A stretch of 37,102 nt of DNA, from NCBI GenBank assembly GCA_938092125.1, contig CALKMQ010000053.1:1-37102 (forward strand), read 5' to 3'. The position numbers and the translations under genes were made by a program. A model generated the notes under the pieces. It made no database searches. It worked only from the letters and a program-made list of their open reading frames with translations, and was not told the DNA's origin. Shown here piece by piece: positions 17,701 to 27,223 of this stretch. The DNA is from an uncultured bacterium. Its GTDB lineage: Bacteria > Fidelibacterota > Marinisomatia > Marinisomatales > UBA1611. The stretch's first letter is position 1. Each line of letters starts with the position of its first letter.

Positions 17701-20700
17701 TTACTGATCGTAACCCATTACAATTTGAATAAGCCTTACCATATCCAAAATATTCACCATACCATCAGAATTTATATCTGCTAGATATGGGTTAAAATTT
17801 GTTTGATCTACAACGATATGGTCTATGAGAATAAGAAGATCATTCACATCAATCATTCCATCAGTATTTAAATCACCATCTAAACGTATTTCACTTCCAC
17901 GAGTGGTAATTAAAATCGCAGTTCCATCTGACAGAGGCATAGCTGCATCAGCATATGAATTATTAAAAGTATACTGTAGTCCTCGCTTCATCGTATGATC
18001 TTCAATACCTATGGTGCAATAGTTACCATGGATTTGACTCCAACTATAACTTCCATTGGAATCATTATTGAAATCTAAATATTGCATCAATATTTCACCA
18101 TCACCAGTAGGAGTAGTGTAATACATGGGGTCTTTTAAAATCACTTGAAATGTTTCAGGAGTATTATTTTGAAAAGTACGCACTCTAGACCATTGAACAA
18201 TAAACAGTTTATTAATTTCGTCATACCAAGTATAAACTCTGCCTGAATTTGTTAATTGTAAATCATCCCAAAAAACAGCGACCATTTTCCCTGGCCCTCC
18301 AGCACCTGGTAAAGGATAATTCCTAAATGAGCTTAAATCTGTTGCACCAAAGGATATCCACCCATTTGAACAAATACTTAAACTTTCATATTCTTGGCCG
18401 TAAAATCTAAAATTAAAAGGTAGGCTAACTGTCTGGACATCATCTCCATTATCGCCATTATCACTTAGAGAGTTTAAATACGTCCCATTTCCATCGTATC
18501 TAGCATCTATCTCAATCCAATCAAAAGATGGTGCAATAAGATAGTCTGTATCTCCACTATCATATATATAGTAGCCATGTTCATCTGGACCCATTGGATC
18601 ATTTTCCGACGGAATACCAATTTGAATTGTAATAACCGAAGAGGCTGAGTATCCATCATCAGAACTCAAAGAGACAATTAAATTAGCGATGGTTCCAGGA
18701 ATTACATCTTCTTCAGCGCGGATAATGAATGAATCCCCACTGTTTGAGCTAGAGCTATAGGAACCTGGATTGATTGATGACCAAGTAGCGGAATTATCAA
18801 CAATCTCTATTGCACTTGATGATGAGGTTATTTGACCTGTAATATTTTGTGCTACAGTGGACCCTATATTGTGTAATTGAATATGAACATTTGATATTTC
18901 CCCTGCTGACAAGACATCTTGACTACTACCAGAAACATCAATATTCGATGCATAAATATTTTTACCTGAAACAGAAAACTCTACATAACCTGTAGACAAA
19001 TAATCGTTGCTATTAGTGAGCGTTAGCAACAGTTTAATATTTGAATTATCATGCACATCGTTATTTACGCTAAATGTAAATGGGGACGAATCGTTACTAA
19101 CAATATCTCCTGATGTTAGATCTCCGTAAAAGAATGTATCATTTATAATTGTAACATTAGAATTTTCAGAAGAAAGAGTACCACTTATTTGGGAAGCATT
19201 TGCATTACCATAATTTGATACAGGAATAATCAGGTCTACTATTTCTCCAGAATTTATTTCTCCATCTCCGTTACCAATTGAAGAACCAGTTCCATTTTCA
19301 ATTAGGGATATGTTATCACCAAAAATATTTACACTGGCACCTGGATTGTAAATTTGAAAAGAGCTTTGATATGGGTAATGATTTTTTTTAGTAACTGTTA
19401 CAAGAATTTCGCCCTCCTGAACAATTGGAATCATTAATCGAATTGATCCGTTGGAGTCACTATAACCAGATTCTAAAACAGAACCTTCTTTATAAATTGT
19501 TACCCAAGCATCTTGCACAGGGTTGCCGCCACTGTTGGTAAGGGAAAAGTCTATAAAATTTGTACCTTTTGTTAAAGAATACAAATGCGATACATTTAGC
19601 ATTTCAGGATATTCTGTCCACATTTGAAGGGAGGCATCTCCCATGAGGCTATTCCAATGAGTGAAGGTAGAAACATATTGATTTGGGTTTGTAGGGTATG
19701 CTCGCGAAAGCCAAAGCTTACCAGCCATAAGAGCACCTCCAACTGAGTTTATATTTTCAACGATCGCGCCATGATAAAAACCCATATCAACCATATTATT
19801 AAACATAGTATGTGTACCTAGTGTTGCAGTACCGATACAAGCAACTGCAGCTCTTGGGTTTGAAGCAGTGCCAGCTCTTAAAAACGACTCAGATAATGAT
19901 TCTTCAGAACCGAAGGAACCTGTTCCACAGGTAATTACAGTGGCAATTGGAAGCATAAAACCATTATTTGAATTGCCCGGGTCATCATTTGTATAACCAC
20001 TTACACCGTAAAAACCTCTGTAATTAAAAAAGCCTACTCCATCATTAAGATTACTAGTCATCTGGCCAGGAAAATCCCCGGAATAAACAGTTCTTATGTC
20101 TTCATATCCATGATTTTGGAGAACTTCTTTAATATTATTATTTGTAATAATACATGAAACGCCTGAGGTAGAAGGGTCCCCAACTAAGCATGCTCTTTTG
20201 AACCAATTCTCACCCATATACGGGTTTGATTCATAATTAACAGTTTTACTTATAATAGTTTGTAAATGGCTTTGACTATCAAAAGAAAGCCGACCAACAA
20301 ATAATTCCGGGAATAAATCATTTCCAACTAATGTGGCATAAGGATGATCACCTTCTCCATTGTAACCACTCCAATTTTCAAAATGCGTTGGTATATCATA
20401 ACTACCTTCAGCATCGCCAACGATAGTAACATATTCTGGGGGATTGTCCCAACCTTCGTAAGCAGTTTCAATATAATCTTTAAGGTTATTGGAGTTATTT
20501 ACAATATTTGAACTAGATATATAGTTCACTTCATACCCCATTCTTTTTTTCCAATCCATAAGTACTTCAACCGTACCTAAAAGGTTTCCAATATTGTTTG
20601 GAAGAACATACAAAATCGAAGGTCTCTGATAAGGAATATTTTCACGATTTAAAGAAGAATAATTTGCAATCATTGACTCGTATAATGGCTCAAAAGCTCT

Positions 20701-21306
20701 TGACCGCTTTGAAGGATGAAACAACACTGCTTCACGATTACCATTTTCAACTAATTCTACTTCTATATCAATAAATTCTTCTAAGACCTTTTGATCAGGG
20801 TGATATCGAAATGGCGAAACTGTCAATGTAAGCAATGATAATTCTCGCATAGCCATCGGTTCAGATATCAAAGCAATATTAGCTGGATAATAATTATCAA
20901 TATCAGAATAGTTTGGTTCGGAGACTACGACTTCATTTGCGTTATTATCCCAAGAACCTTTTGCAACTAGATCAACATCATTAATAAAACGTGAAGAACT
21001 ATAGGTTACTTCAATTGAATAACTTTTATTTGGGTCAACTGCGATAAATGTTGTACTAGATGGCAAATCTGGCATTCCTGGCTCAGAAATTTGGCTAGAA
21101 TTTGAAAAAACCGGCTTTTTAAGAACTTTACCATTAACATCATTTTTGGATTCAATAATATATTCTGGCATAGTGTAGGTGATGAGACCGTTACCATTGT
21201 TTTTGACTTCATACTTAAACCCCGGATCTTTTGAAATAGACATTGGGCTTTCAGCACCAAATAATGTGTAGGAAAAAAATATAAACGATATAACTTTGAT
21301 TTTCAT
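17701..21306 (-). CDS. C25 (gingipain-like) secreted protein with C-terminal dockerin repeats, catalytic His replaced
   Basis: This ~1201-residue exported protein has a signal peptide (MKIKVISFIFFSYTLFGAE), a C25 propeptide-like domain at about 25-200 (PGMPDLPSSTTFIAV), and a C25 peptidase fold at about 225-560 with YVTIVGDAEG, LFVGRLSFD, NYRGFYG and the Cys block VITCGTGSF (C460). The His of the GHG motif is replaced by Phe (F432). Two CARDB-like segments follow (GEINSGEIVDLIIPVSN, VLSAGEISNVHIQLHN), then the module shared with the other C25 protein. Instead of a T9SS tail it ends in two dockerin-type calcium loops (DLNTDGMIDVNDLLIL, DINSDGMVNILDMVRL). I chose the ATG at 21306, with GAGA about 7-10 bases upstream, over a TTG at 21312. 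It lies between pilD and pgsB. PorU sortase was considered and rejected. Confidence 0.82.
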   Translation of the reverse strand: MKIKVISFIFFSYTLFGAESPMSISKDPGFKYEVKNNGNGLITYTMPEYIIESKNDVNGKVLKKPVFSNSSQISEPGMPDLPSSTTFIAVDPNKSYSIEVTYSSSRFINDVDLVAKGSWDNNANEVVVSEPNYSDIDNYYPANIALISEPMAMRELSLLTLTVSPFRYHPDQKVLEEFIDIEVELVENGNREAVLFHPSKRSRAFEPLYESMIANYSSLNRENIPYQRPSILYVLPNNIGNLLGTVEVLMDWKKRMGYEVNYISSSNIVNNSNNLKDYIETAYEGWDNPPEYVTIVGDAEGSYDIPTHFENWSGYNGEGDHPYATLVGNDLFPELFVGRLSFDSQSHLQTIISKTVNYESNPYMGENWFKRACLVGDPSTSGVSCIITNNNIKEVLQNHGYEDIRTVYSGDFPGQMTSNLNDGVGFFNYRGFYGVSGYTNDDPGNSNNGFMLPIATVITCGTGSFGSEESLSESFLRAGTASNPRAAVACIGTATLGTHTMFNNMVDMGFYHGAIVENINSVGGALMAGKLWLSRAYPTNPNQYVSTFTHWNSLMGDASLQMWTEYPEMLNVSHLYSLTKGTNFIDFSLTNSGGNPVQDAWVTIYKEGSVLESGYSDSNGSIRLMIPIVQEGEILVTVTKKNHYPYQSSFQIYNPGASVNIFGDNISLIENGTGSSIGNGDGEINSGEIVDLIIPVSNYGNANASQISGTLSSENSNVTIINDTFFYGDLTSGDIVSNDSSPFTFSVNNDVHDNSNIKLLLTLTNSNDYLSTGYVEFSVSGKNIYASNIDVSGSSQDVLSAGEISNVHIQLHNIGSTVAQNITGQITSSSSAIEIVDNSATWSSINPGSYSSSSNSGDSFIIRAEEDVIPGTIANLIVSLSSDDGYSASSVITIQIGIPSENDPMGPDEHGYYIYDSGDTDYLIAPSFDWIEIDARYDGNGTYLNSLSDNGDNGDDVQTVSLPFNFRFYGQEYESLSICSNGWISFGATDLSSFRNYPLPGAGGPGKMVAVFWDDLQLTNSGRVYTWYDEINKLFIVQWSRVRTFQNNTPETFQVILKDPMYYTTPTGDGEILMQYLDFNNDSNGSYSWSQIHGNYCTIGIEDHTMKRGLQYTFNNSYADAAMPLSDGTAILITTRGSEIRLDGDLNTDGMIDVNDLLILIDHIVVDQTNFNPYLADINSDGMVNILDMVRLIQIVMGYDQ
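17905..18595 (-). repeat. Shared extracellular module, copy in the dockerin-tailed C25 protein
   Basis: This is the paralogue of the segment at about 3770-4435, with the same ordered landmarks: EHGYYIYDSGD, PSFDWIEID, ICSNGWIS, VAVFWDDL, FIVQWSR, YCTIGIE and AILITT. Boundaries are approximate. Confidence 0.65.
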
Positions 21307-21319
21307 TTTCAAATCTCTT

Positions 21320-21967
21320 TTAATTAAATATTAAATAATGAAATATGTTAGGAAAATAAAAACTTCCAACAAAGGTTACAAGAGAGGCGATTGCTAGATA
21401 TGGCGCAAACGGCAATGCTCTGTTTCTATCAAAACCTTTAATAACAGCTATAATTATCCAAACGATTAAACTTAAAAATGATGCGCCAAAAAGTGTAAGT
21501 GCCATTCTCATTGGTCCTAGCCAAATACCTAAGACAAAGCCAAGTTGAATATCTCCATAGCCCATCCCTTGTCTTTTTGTAATAAGAAAAATAAGCCAAA
21601 TCAATGCTAGAGGTATTATGGAACCAACAACTACACCATAAAATGCAGTCTTATAATTAAATGTCCCATTTACAACACCATATAGAACTATTATAGACCC
21701 AACGACAATGAATAGAAGCGGAATTTGAAAAGTGTGAAAATCTACCCAGCTAATTGCAAAAAGCAATCCTGCAAGCAAGCTAAAAATTACAGCTTCCATT
21801 GGCGGCAATGCATAAGTACCCCACAGCCACGATAATGCGCAAAATGCTTCCATTTTGTAATCATTTTTTCTAATAAAAAATCCCTCGACATTCAACCAAT
21901 TAATAGAAAATTTTAATGACCTTGCGTAAAGATAACTGATGCATAATATTAAAAAGACATTTAACAT
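21320..21967 (-). CDS. pilD: Type IV prepilin peptidase, short form lacking the N-terminal methylase region
   Basis: This 215-residue polytopic membrane protein has both catalytic aspartates of the A24 family: D76 in WVDFHTFQIP and D139 in GMGYGDIQL. Several transmembrane helices flank them. Full-length PilD/GspO is about 270-290 residues and starts with a domain carrying a zinc-binding cysteine quartet. Here only about 60 residues precede the first helix of the peptidase part, and the paired CxxC motifs are absent. It should still cleave prepilin leaders; N-methylation may be missing or done elsewhere. It lies 5 bases after pilC. The ATG is the only sensible start. Confidence 0.9.
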   Translation of the reverse strand: MLNVFLILCISYLYARSLKFSINWLNVEGFFIRKNDYKMEAFCALSWLWGTYALPPMEAVIFSLLAGLLFAISWVDFHTFQIPLLFIVVGSIIVLYGVVNGTFNYKTAFYGVVVGSIIPLALIWLIFLITKRQGMGYGDIQLGFVLGIWLGPMRMALTLFGASFLSLIVWIIIAVIKGFDRNRALPFAPYLAIASLVTFVGSFYFPNIFHYLIFN

Positions 21968-21972
21968 TTTTA

Positions 21973-23220
21973 TTATAAACCCGACTGTAATGCAGATCCA
22001 AGATGAAAGACTGGTAGATAAGTTAAAACAACCATAAGAGCAATAACAGCGCCTACCATCAATATTAGAAGAGGCTCAATCAAAGTAGTCATCCGTTCTA
22101 CCAAAGCGTTCACCTGCTTGTGATAATAATCAGCTGCTCTATCAAGTAAATCATCAATTTCCCCAGTTTCTTCACCTGTAGAAACAAGTTGAAGCAAAAT
22201 TGAGGGGAAAACTTCAGTTCTTCGAAGCGCTGTTGAGATATTGTAACCATCTCTAATATAATTTGACGCATCCTGAACTGCTTTTTCGTATACTTTGTTT
22301 CCAACTACTTTTTTTAATAGCACCATTGCTTCAAGAACAGGGACACCAGCACCAATCAAGATTCCAAAGGTTTTACAAAATTTATTTAGTATGGATTGAT
22401 TAAGCAAACTTCCAAACACTGGAATTTTCAATTTAACAGTATCAATGATGAATCCTCCACGCTGGGTTTTTGAAATTAAGAAAAGCACCAAAAACACAAC
22501 AATAAAGTTAAAAAACATAAAACCTAAATTTTCAGTTACCCAGGCACTCGCATCCATCATTTTTTTAGTTGCTCCAGGGAGCGATGCCCCAAGTTGAGAA
22601 TAGACTTCAGAAAACTTTGGAATTATCCAAATAAACATTGCTAATACCATACACCCTAGAAAAATGACCATAAAAATCGGATAAGTCATCGCCCCTTTTA
22701 CTTTTCTTCGAGTATCATCAAGATTTTCAAGGTATGAAGCCAACTGATCTAATATCTCATTTAAGTTTCCACTGACTTCACCAGCTTTTGTCATCGCAAC
22801 AAAAAGGTTATTAAAAACACCTGGATGACGAGATAATGATTCAGAAAGGTTTAATCCTTTACGGATACTAGAGCCTACTTCAGTAAGTATTTTTTTAAAC
22901 TTATTATGCTTTTCTTCAATAGAAAGAGCGCTTATAGCCCTTTCGAGAGTTAATCCAGCACTAAACATTGTAGCCAGCTGCCTAGTAAAGAACACAAGAT
23001 TTGCTAAAGGCACTCTATTTTTTAGTCTTTCGAAAGTCAGATTAATTTCATCAAGAAATGGCCCTAGAAAATCAAAAGTAGTATCAACCTCTTTTAAGGT
23101 AATAACGATCTGCCCATTCGCAGTGAGCTTTTGAATGGCTAAATCCATTGATTCAGCACGAATATCACCCTCAGACCTATTGCCTTCATCATTTTTAACT
23201 AAGTAATGGAATACGCTCAC
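21973..23220 (-). CDS. pilC: Type IV pilus inner-membrane platform protein PilC
   Basis: This 415-residue GspF/PilC protein has two T2SSF domains. The first includes FFTRQLATMFSAGLTL and ends with a membrane helix (about 176-200). The second includes KFCKTFGILIGAGVPV and GEETGEIDDLLDRAADYY, and a final helix lies near 375-400. It forms the inner-membrane base that couples the PilB and PilT motors to pilin assembly and disassembly. The GTG start overlaps the pilB stop by one base (TAGTG), with GAGG 7 bases upstream. Confidence 0.95.
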   Translation of the reverse strand: MSVFHYLVKNDEGNRSEGDIRAESMDLAIQKLTANGQIVITLKEVDTTFDFLGPFLDEINLTFERLKNRVPLANLVFFTRQLATMFSAGLTLERAISALSIEEKHNKFKKILTEVGSSIRKGLNLSESLSRHPGVFNNLFVAMTKAGEVSGNLNEILDQLASYLENLDDTRRKVKGAMTYPIFMVIFLGCMVLAMFIWIIPKFSEVYSQLGASLPGATKKMMDASAWVTENLGFMFFNFIVVFLVLFLISKTQRGGFIIDTVKLKIPVFGSLLNQSILNKFCKTFGILIGAGVPVLEAMVLLKKVVGNKVYEKAVQDASNYIRDGYNISTALRRTEVFPSILLQLVSTGEETGEIDDLLDRAADYYHKQVNALVERMTTLIEPLLILMVGAVIALMVVLTYLPVFHLGSALQSGL

Positions 23221-24941
23221 TATAAATCCTCGACAGTTGACCTCAACACTTCCTCAACACTAGTAGTGCCATCTAGGACTCTTTCATTTCCAGCGTCCCT
23301 AAGTGTTACCATCCCATTTTTAATAGCAGCCTGCCTTATTTCGTCTTCATTTGCACTATCAAAAACAAGTTTTCTTAATTCTCTTGCCATAGGAATCATT
23401 TCAAAAATAGCTGTTCTTCCTCTGTAGCCAGTATTTCTGCAATCGGTGCAACCTTTTGCTTTATTAAGCTCTCCTTTCACATCTTTAGTTTCTAATCCAA
23501 TCAATGCAAGTTCATCAGCCGTTGGAGCATATGATTCTTTACATTTATCACACAACTTTCTAACCAATCTTTGAGCCATAACTAAGTTTAGGCAAGAACC
23601 TACCAAAAATGGAGCAATTCCAATATCTAGCAATCTTGTTAAAGTACCCGGAGCATCATTAGCGTGAACAGTTGAAAAGACCAAGTGGCCTGTCAAAGAA
23701 AATTTAACAGCAATATCTGCTGTCTCCTCATCTCTAATCTCACCAATTAATAATACATCTGGATCTTGACGCAAGATTGATCGCAACGAAGAACCAAAGG
23801 TAAGACCGATATCTTCAAAAATCTGAACTTGGGTAATACCATCGAGTTGATACTCGACAGGATCTTCGACAGTAATAATATTTGTTTTTTCATCTTTTAT
23901 CTGCTTAAGTGCAGCATATAAAGAAGTTGATTTTCCAGAACCTGTCGGTCCCGATACAACGACCATGCCATAAGGTTGACTAATGACTTTTTTAAAAACG
24001 CTTAGATTTTTTTTAGGAAAGCCCAAGGTTGTAAGATTAAAATCAAATCCACTTTTGTCTAGCAACCTCATTACAATTTTTTCCCCATGCACTGTAGGTA
24101 AAATAGACACACGAACATCTAAGTCTTTTGCTGCTGTCTTGATAGAGAACCTACCATCTTGCGGTAATCTTTTTTCTGCGATATTAAGTTTTGACAATAT
24201 TTTTATTCTTGTAACTAGGCCGCTAAGAGAAGTAGACGGCGGAGTCATAATAATTTGAAGAACACCATCAATACGTATTCTCACATTTACTTTGCTCTCT
24301 TGCGGCTCAACGTGGATATCTGTAGCGCGCTCTTTTATTGCTTCCTGTAGAATTAAATTAACTAGCTTTACTATTGGAGCATCTTCATCGCTAGCATTCT
24401 CTGGGGATAGGTCTACCTCTTCTGCTGAATCCTCATCTCCTGAAATAACAGTAATACCTTGTATAGCCTCTTCAACTTTACCTGCTTTTGTAATTTCACC
24501 ATAAAGTTGATCCATCGCTTTATTAATTAAATCAAAACCAGCGACAACAATGTCGGGCTCTAAACCAGTTAAACGTTTCACTGAATCTATCGTGGCAATA
24601 TCTTCAGGATCTTCCATCACTATCGTGACAGCACTATCTGATCTTTTTACCGCTAAAACTGAATTAGATCTAGCAAAATCTTCAGGTATTAAACCAACTG
24701 CATCTTGATCTGCTTCCAAAAGCAAAAAATTATCTGCTTTACGATATCCCATTTGCATTGAGTAAGCTGTAATAAAATCATCTTCGTCAATATACCCCAT
24801 AGAAATCAAAACTTGCCCTAATTTTTCATTAGTCTTTTTTTGTTCAGCTAACGCACTATTTAATTTGCTTTCATCAATTTTTGAAGCATGAATTAAAATT
24901 TCGCCAATTTTTTGAAATTGCGGATTAAAATCACTAGCCAT
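23220..24941 (-). CDS. pilB: Type IV pilus extension ATPase PilB
   Basis: This is the GspE/PilB assembly motor. Numbered from the upstream GTG at 24950, the MshEN-type N-terminal domain spans about 13-150, and the ATPase core has Walker A GPTGSGKST (334-342), Asp box VEDPVEY (361-367), Walker B DVLLIGEIRDEET (398-410) and His box HLVFSTVHAND (422-432). The zinc tetracysteine motif is C467/C470 and C501/C504. I prefer the ATG at 24941, which overlaps the stop of the upstream Ig-like lipoprotein (TAATG) and has GGGGTG upstream; the GTG would add three residues. It powers pilus extension, opposed by PilT at 34827-35879. Confidence 0.96.
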   Translation of the reverse strand: MASDFNPQFQKIGEILIHASKIDESKLNSALAEQKKTNEKLGQVLISMGYIDEDDFITAYSMQMGYRKADNFLLLEADQDAVGLIPEDFARSNSVLAVKRSDSAVTIVMEDPEDIATIDSVKRLTGLEPDIVVAGFDLINKAMDQLYGEITKAGKVEEAIQGITVISGDEDSAEEVDLSPENASDEDAPIVKLVNLILQEAIKERATDIHVEPQESKVNVRIRIDGVLQIIMTPPSTSLSGLVTRIKILSKLNIAEKRLPQDGRFSIKTAAKDLDVRVSILPTVHGEKIVMRLLDKSGFDFNLTTLGFPKKNLSVFKKVISQPYGMVVVSGPTGSGKSTSLYAALKQIKDEKTNIITVEDPVEYQLDGITQVQIFEDIGLTFGSSLRSILRQDPDVLLIGEIRDEETADIAVKFSLTGHLVFSTVHANDAPGTLTRLLDIGIAPFLVGSCLNLVMAQRLVRKLCDKCKESYAPTADELALIGLETKDVKGELNKAKGCTDCRNTGYRGRTAIFEMIPMARELRKLVFDSANEDEIRQAAIKNGMVTLRDAGNERVLDGTTSVEEVLRSTVEDL

Positions 24942-27211
24942 TATGGACACCCCACTGTTGTTTGTGTACGTACTAACTGTATGTCTAGCGGATCACTTGT
25001 TGTAATCTGTGGTATTAATAAAGTAGAAGAGATTGAGGCACTAAAATCTTCAAAAGTACAAATACCAGTCTCATCATCTGTTGCTTGCCAAATACATAAT
25101 TCCCTAGGGAATACAGCTATAATTCTTGCATACCCATCTTGGTCAGTTCTAACAATTGGTTCGCAGTTAATCATACTGTAGCCATCCCATTTTCCATTAC
25201 CCTCACCGAGGTCATTCGTGTTTGGAGCTTGATCTACACCATTGTCACTAAAAGGCTCTGAGACCTCTTGAACATCAAATTTTCCATCACCATCAATATC
25301 AAAAGCATCATGTTCCTCATTAAATGTCCCCATATCAGCGGTTTGAGAACTATCATCAGCACCATAATCTCTCCAACTAAAACAACCGTTGTCCTCGCCT
25401 GTATTTGCAACACCATTTATTCCGACATCCTCATAAAGTTCATAACCAAGTTCTCTCCAGGCTTCAACACCTGTGCCAACAAAAGATATTGGCGCATTTA
25501 CAACTGGGTTACCATAAAAATCAATCAAAATTGCTGTGATTGTTATCTCTACTTCATTTGTTGGCGCAGGAAGAGAGAAGTCGTGGTATGTAGCACTTGC
25601 TGTTAACGATAATTCACCAGGAAGAAAAAACAATGCTGCATCTCCAACATCTTCATTTATCAAAGCAGAAACAGAATCAGCAATCGTATCTTCATCCGGA
25701 CCATCTGAACCAAATGTAGTTGCTTTAACTCTTCCAAAATCCCCAATAGCATCTGTTGAGTAAACTAGTTCACTATAAGCCACCCCTTTGTTTGCGTCAC
25801 CGTCTAGATTTTCATTGCCGGTGAAGCTAATACCTTCGACAAATGCATCAATTAAAGTATCAGGCGCAATTGGATCTATTGACCAATAAACGTAGGTTGA
25901 ATCTTCAACGGGGTTGTACCATTTATCATAAACTATTGCTGCACATTGGGTTTTATAAAACCCACCACCGATCGGTTCTGTTGAATTTGGATCATATTCT
26001 GGCTCAATGTAGTAAGGAGCGCCAGAAGCTATAATTACAGGTACTGCATTTGCGTTAATCTCATAATCTCCATCCTCATCACAATCTACACTAGCTTCCA
26101 CCCTAATTGGTCCAGGAACAGTGCCACTATTAATAGATACGGTTGCAATTCCATTAATTGTGAAAACGCTGGTATCTGTGACTCCCGGCTCTTCTAAGTA
26201 TGCACCTTCCATAATTGGATTCAAAACGAAGCGAATTAATCTAGGTTCATCTATAAGGTTCTCATTATCATCAAAAAGTTTAGCCTTTATTGAAGTAGAC
26301 TCAATTCCTCCACCATCCCTAACAACAATATTATCAGGCACTGATGATGCAATTTCTACATATGTACATTCTTGAACTAAGCCTACCTGAGTAACAATTG
26401 AGATAGTAGAAGAGTCAATAACGGAGGAACTAATGGAAGGGTGCTGAAACAACGCTTTAACTGTAGCAATACCAATATTTTCTTGCTCGCCATAATCGTG
26501 AAAACTAAATGTTATCTCACCATTATTATTGGTTGTGTCCGAGTCAACAACATTATCATCAATTTTTATATATCCTTTTTCACCAGCATCAATTTGAACA
26601 ATGACGTTTCTTACAGGAGTACCGTTCTTATTTAATAGTCTGCATGTAATATCAGACGGAGTATCTGATGCTAATGTTATTTCTTCAGGATTGGGAGCAG
26701 TCATTGTAAAAGTATAAGGCCATATATCGTCTTTTGAACCATAGACATCAAACCTAGTTGACGCTTCTAAATTTTCTCCGTAATAAGCTGTAATCTCAAC
26801 ATTTTCAAAAATAGGGGTAGTAGGATTATCAACAGCACCACTGCCACTACTAACATTATACGTTACAAAGGCTGAACCATCAGAACCAGTTGTTACTGTA
26901 TTGACATCAAAACTGCCTATAGATTTATAAGAGGAACCTTCTAAAGCCTTTGCACTAAAAGATATAACACCCCCTTTAACCGGATCTCCATCAGCGTCTC
27001 TTAGCTCAACAATTAAAAAGACACCAGCATATCCAACAACTGCTTCGCCAACGGTGCTGCCACTTGCTACAGGCTGCGCTTCAATAAAAGCAAGTGTTAA
27101 GCCATCTTCTGTGACTGAAGCACTCACTTTACGATCGTCACAACTCAAAGATGAAAAAATTAGAATAATTGAGAAACTAACTAAAATAGATTTAAATGTA
27201 TTTATTATCAT
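24941..27211 (-). CDS. Large Ig-like (Big-1 type) lipoprotein inside the pilus operon
   Basis: This 756-residue protein has a hydrophobic leader and Cys 24 in SLSC followed by DD, so it is a probable lipoprotein. It contains about four beta-sandwich repeats in the style of bacterial Ig-like domain 1 (invasin/intimin): VELRDADGDPVKGGVISFSA, CRLLNKNGTPVRNVIVQI, AKLFDDNENLIDEPRLIRF and AILIDFYGNPVVNAPISF, each with a following DGxA strand. Near the C-terminus is a calcium-loop-like stretch (FDIDGDGKFD). The start is well marked (AGGAG before ATG 27211). It sits between pilQ and pilB, where no conserved pil gene is expected. It may be a secretin-associated lipoprotein, a pilus-linked adhesin or an unrelated surface protein. 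The role is unknown. Confidence 0.75.
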   Translation of the reverse strand: MIINTFKSILVSFSIILIFSSLSCDDRKVSASVTEDGLTLAFIEAQPVASGSTVGEAVVGYAGVFLIVELRDADGDPVKGGVISFSAKALEGSSYKSIGSFDVNTVTTGSDGSAFVTYNVSSGSGAVDNPTTPIFENVEITAYYGENLEASTRFDVYGSKDDIWPYTFTMTAPNPEEITLASDTPSDITCRLLNKNGTPVRNVIVQIDAGEKGYIKIDDNVVDSDTTNNNGEITFSFHDYGEQENIGIATVKALFQHPSISSSVIDSSTISIVTQVGLVQECTYVEIASSVPDNIVVRDGGGIESTSIKAKLFDDNENLIDEPRLIRFVLNPIMEGAYLEEPGVTDTSVFTINGIATVSINSGTVPGPIRVEASVDCDEDGDYEINANAVPVIIASGAPYYIEPEYDPNSTEPIGGGFYKTQCAAIVYDKWYNPVEDSTYVYWSIDPIAPDTLIDAFVEGISFTGNENLDGDANKGVAYSELVYSTDAIGDFGRVKATTFGSDGPDEDTIADSVSALINEDVGDAALFFLPGELSLTASATYHDFSLPAPTNEVEITITAILIDFYGNPVVNAPISFVGTGVEAWRELGYELYEDVGINGVANTGEDNGCFSWRDYGADDSSQTADMGTFNEEHDAFDIDGDGKFDVQEVSEPFSDNGVDQAPNTNDLGEGNGKWDGYSMINCEPIVRTDQDGYARIIAVFPRELCIWQATDDETGICTFEDFSASISSTLLIPQITTSDPLDIQLVRTQTTVGCP

Positions 27212-27223
27212 ATAAGGCTCCTT

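Noticed and set aside
17701..17880. Dockerin as a sign of a cellulosome
   Set aside because: No cohesin, scaffoldin or glycoside hydrolase is visible; dockerin loops also occur alone in secreted proteins of this group.
17701..21306. C25 protein as the T9SS sortase PorU
   Set aside because: Length is similar, but the catalytic His is missing and the protein carries CARDB-like domains, a NIDO-like module and dockerin repeats, none of which belong to PorU.
25268..25606. Open frame of 112 codons on the plus strand
   Set aside because: Antisense to the Ig-like lipoprotein, Cys-rich in an unnatural way; a shadow frame.
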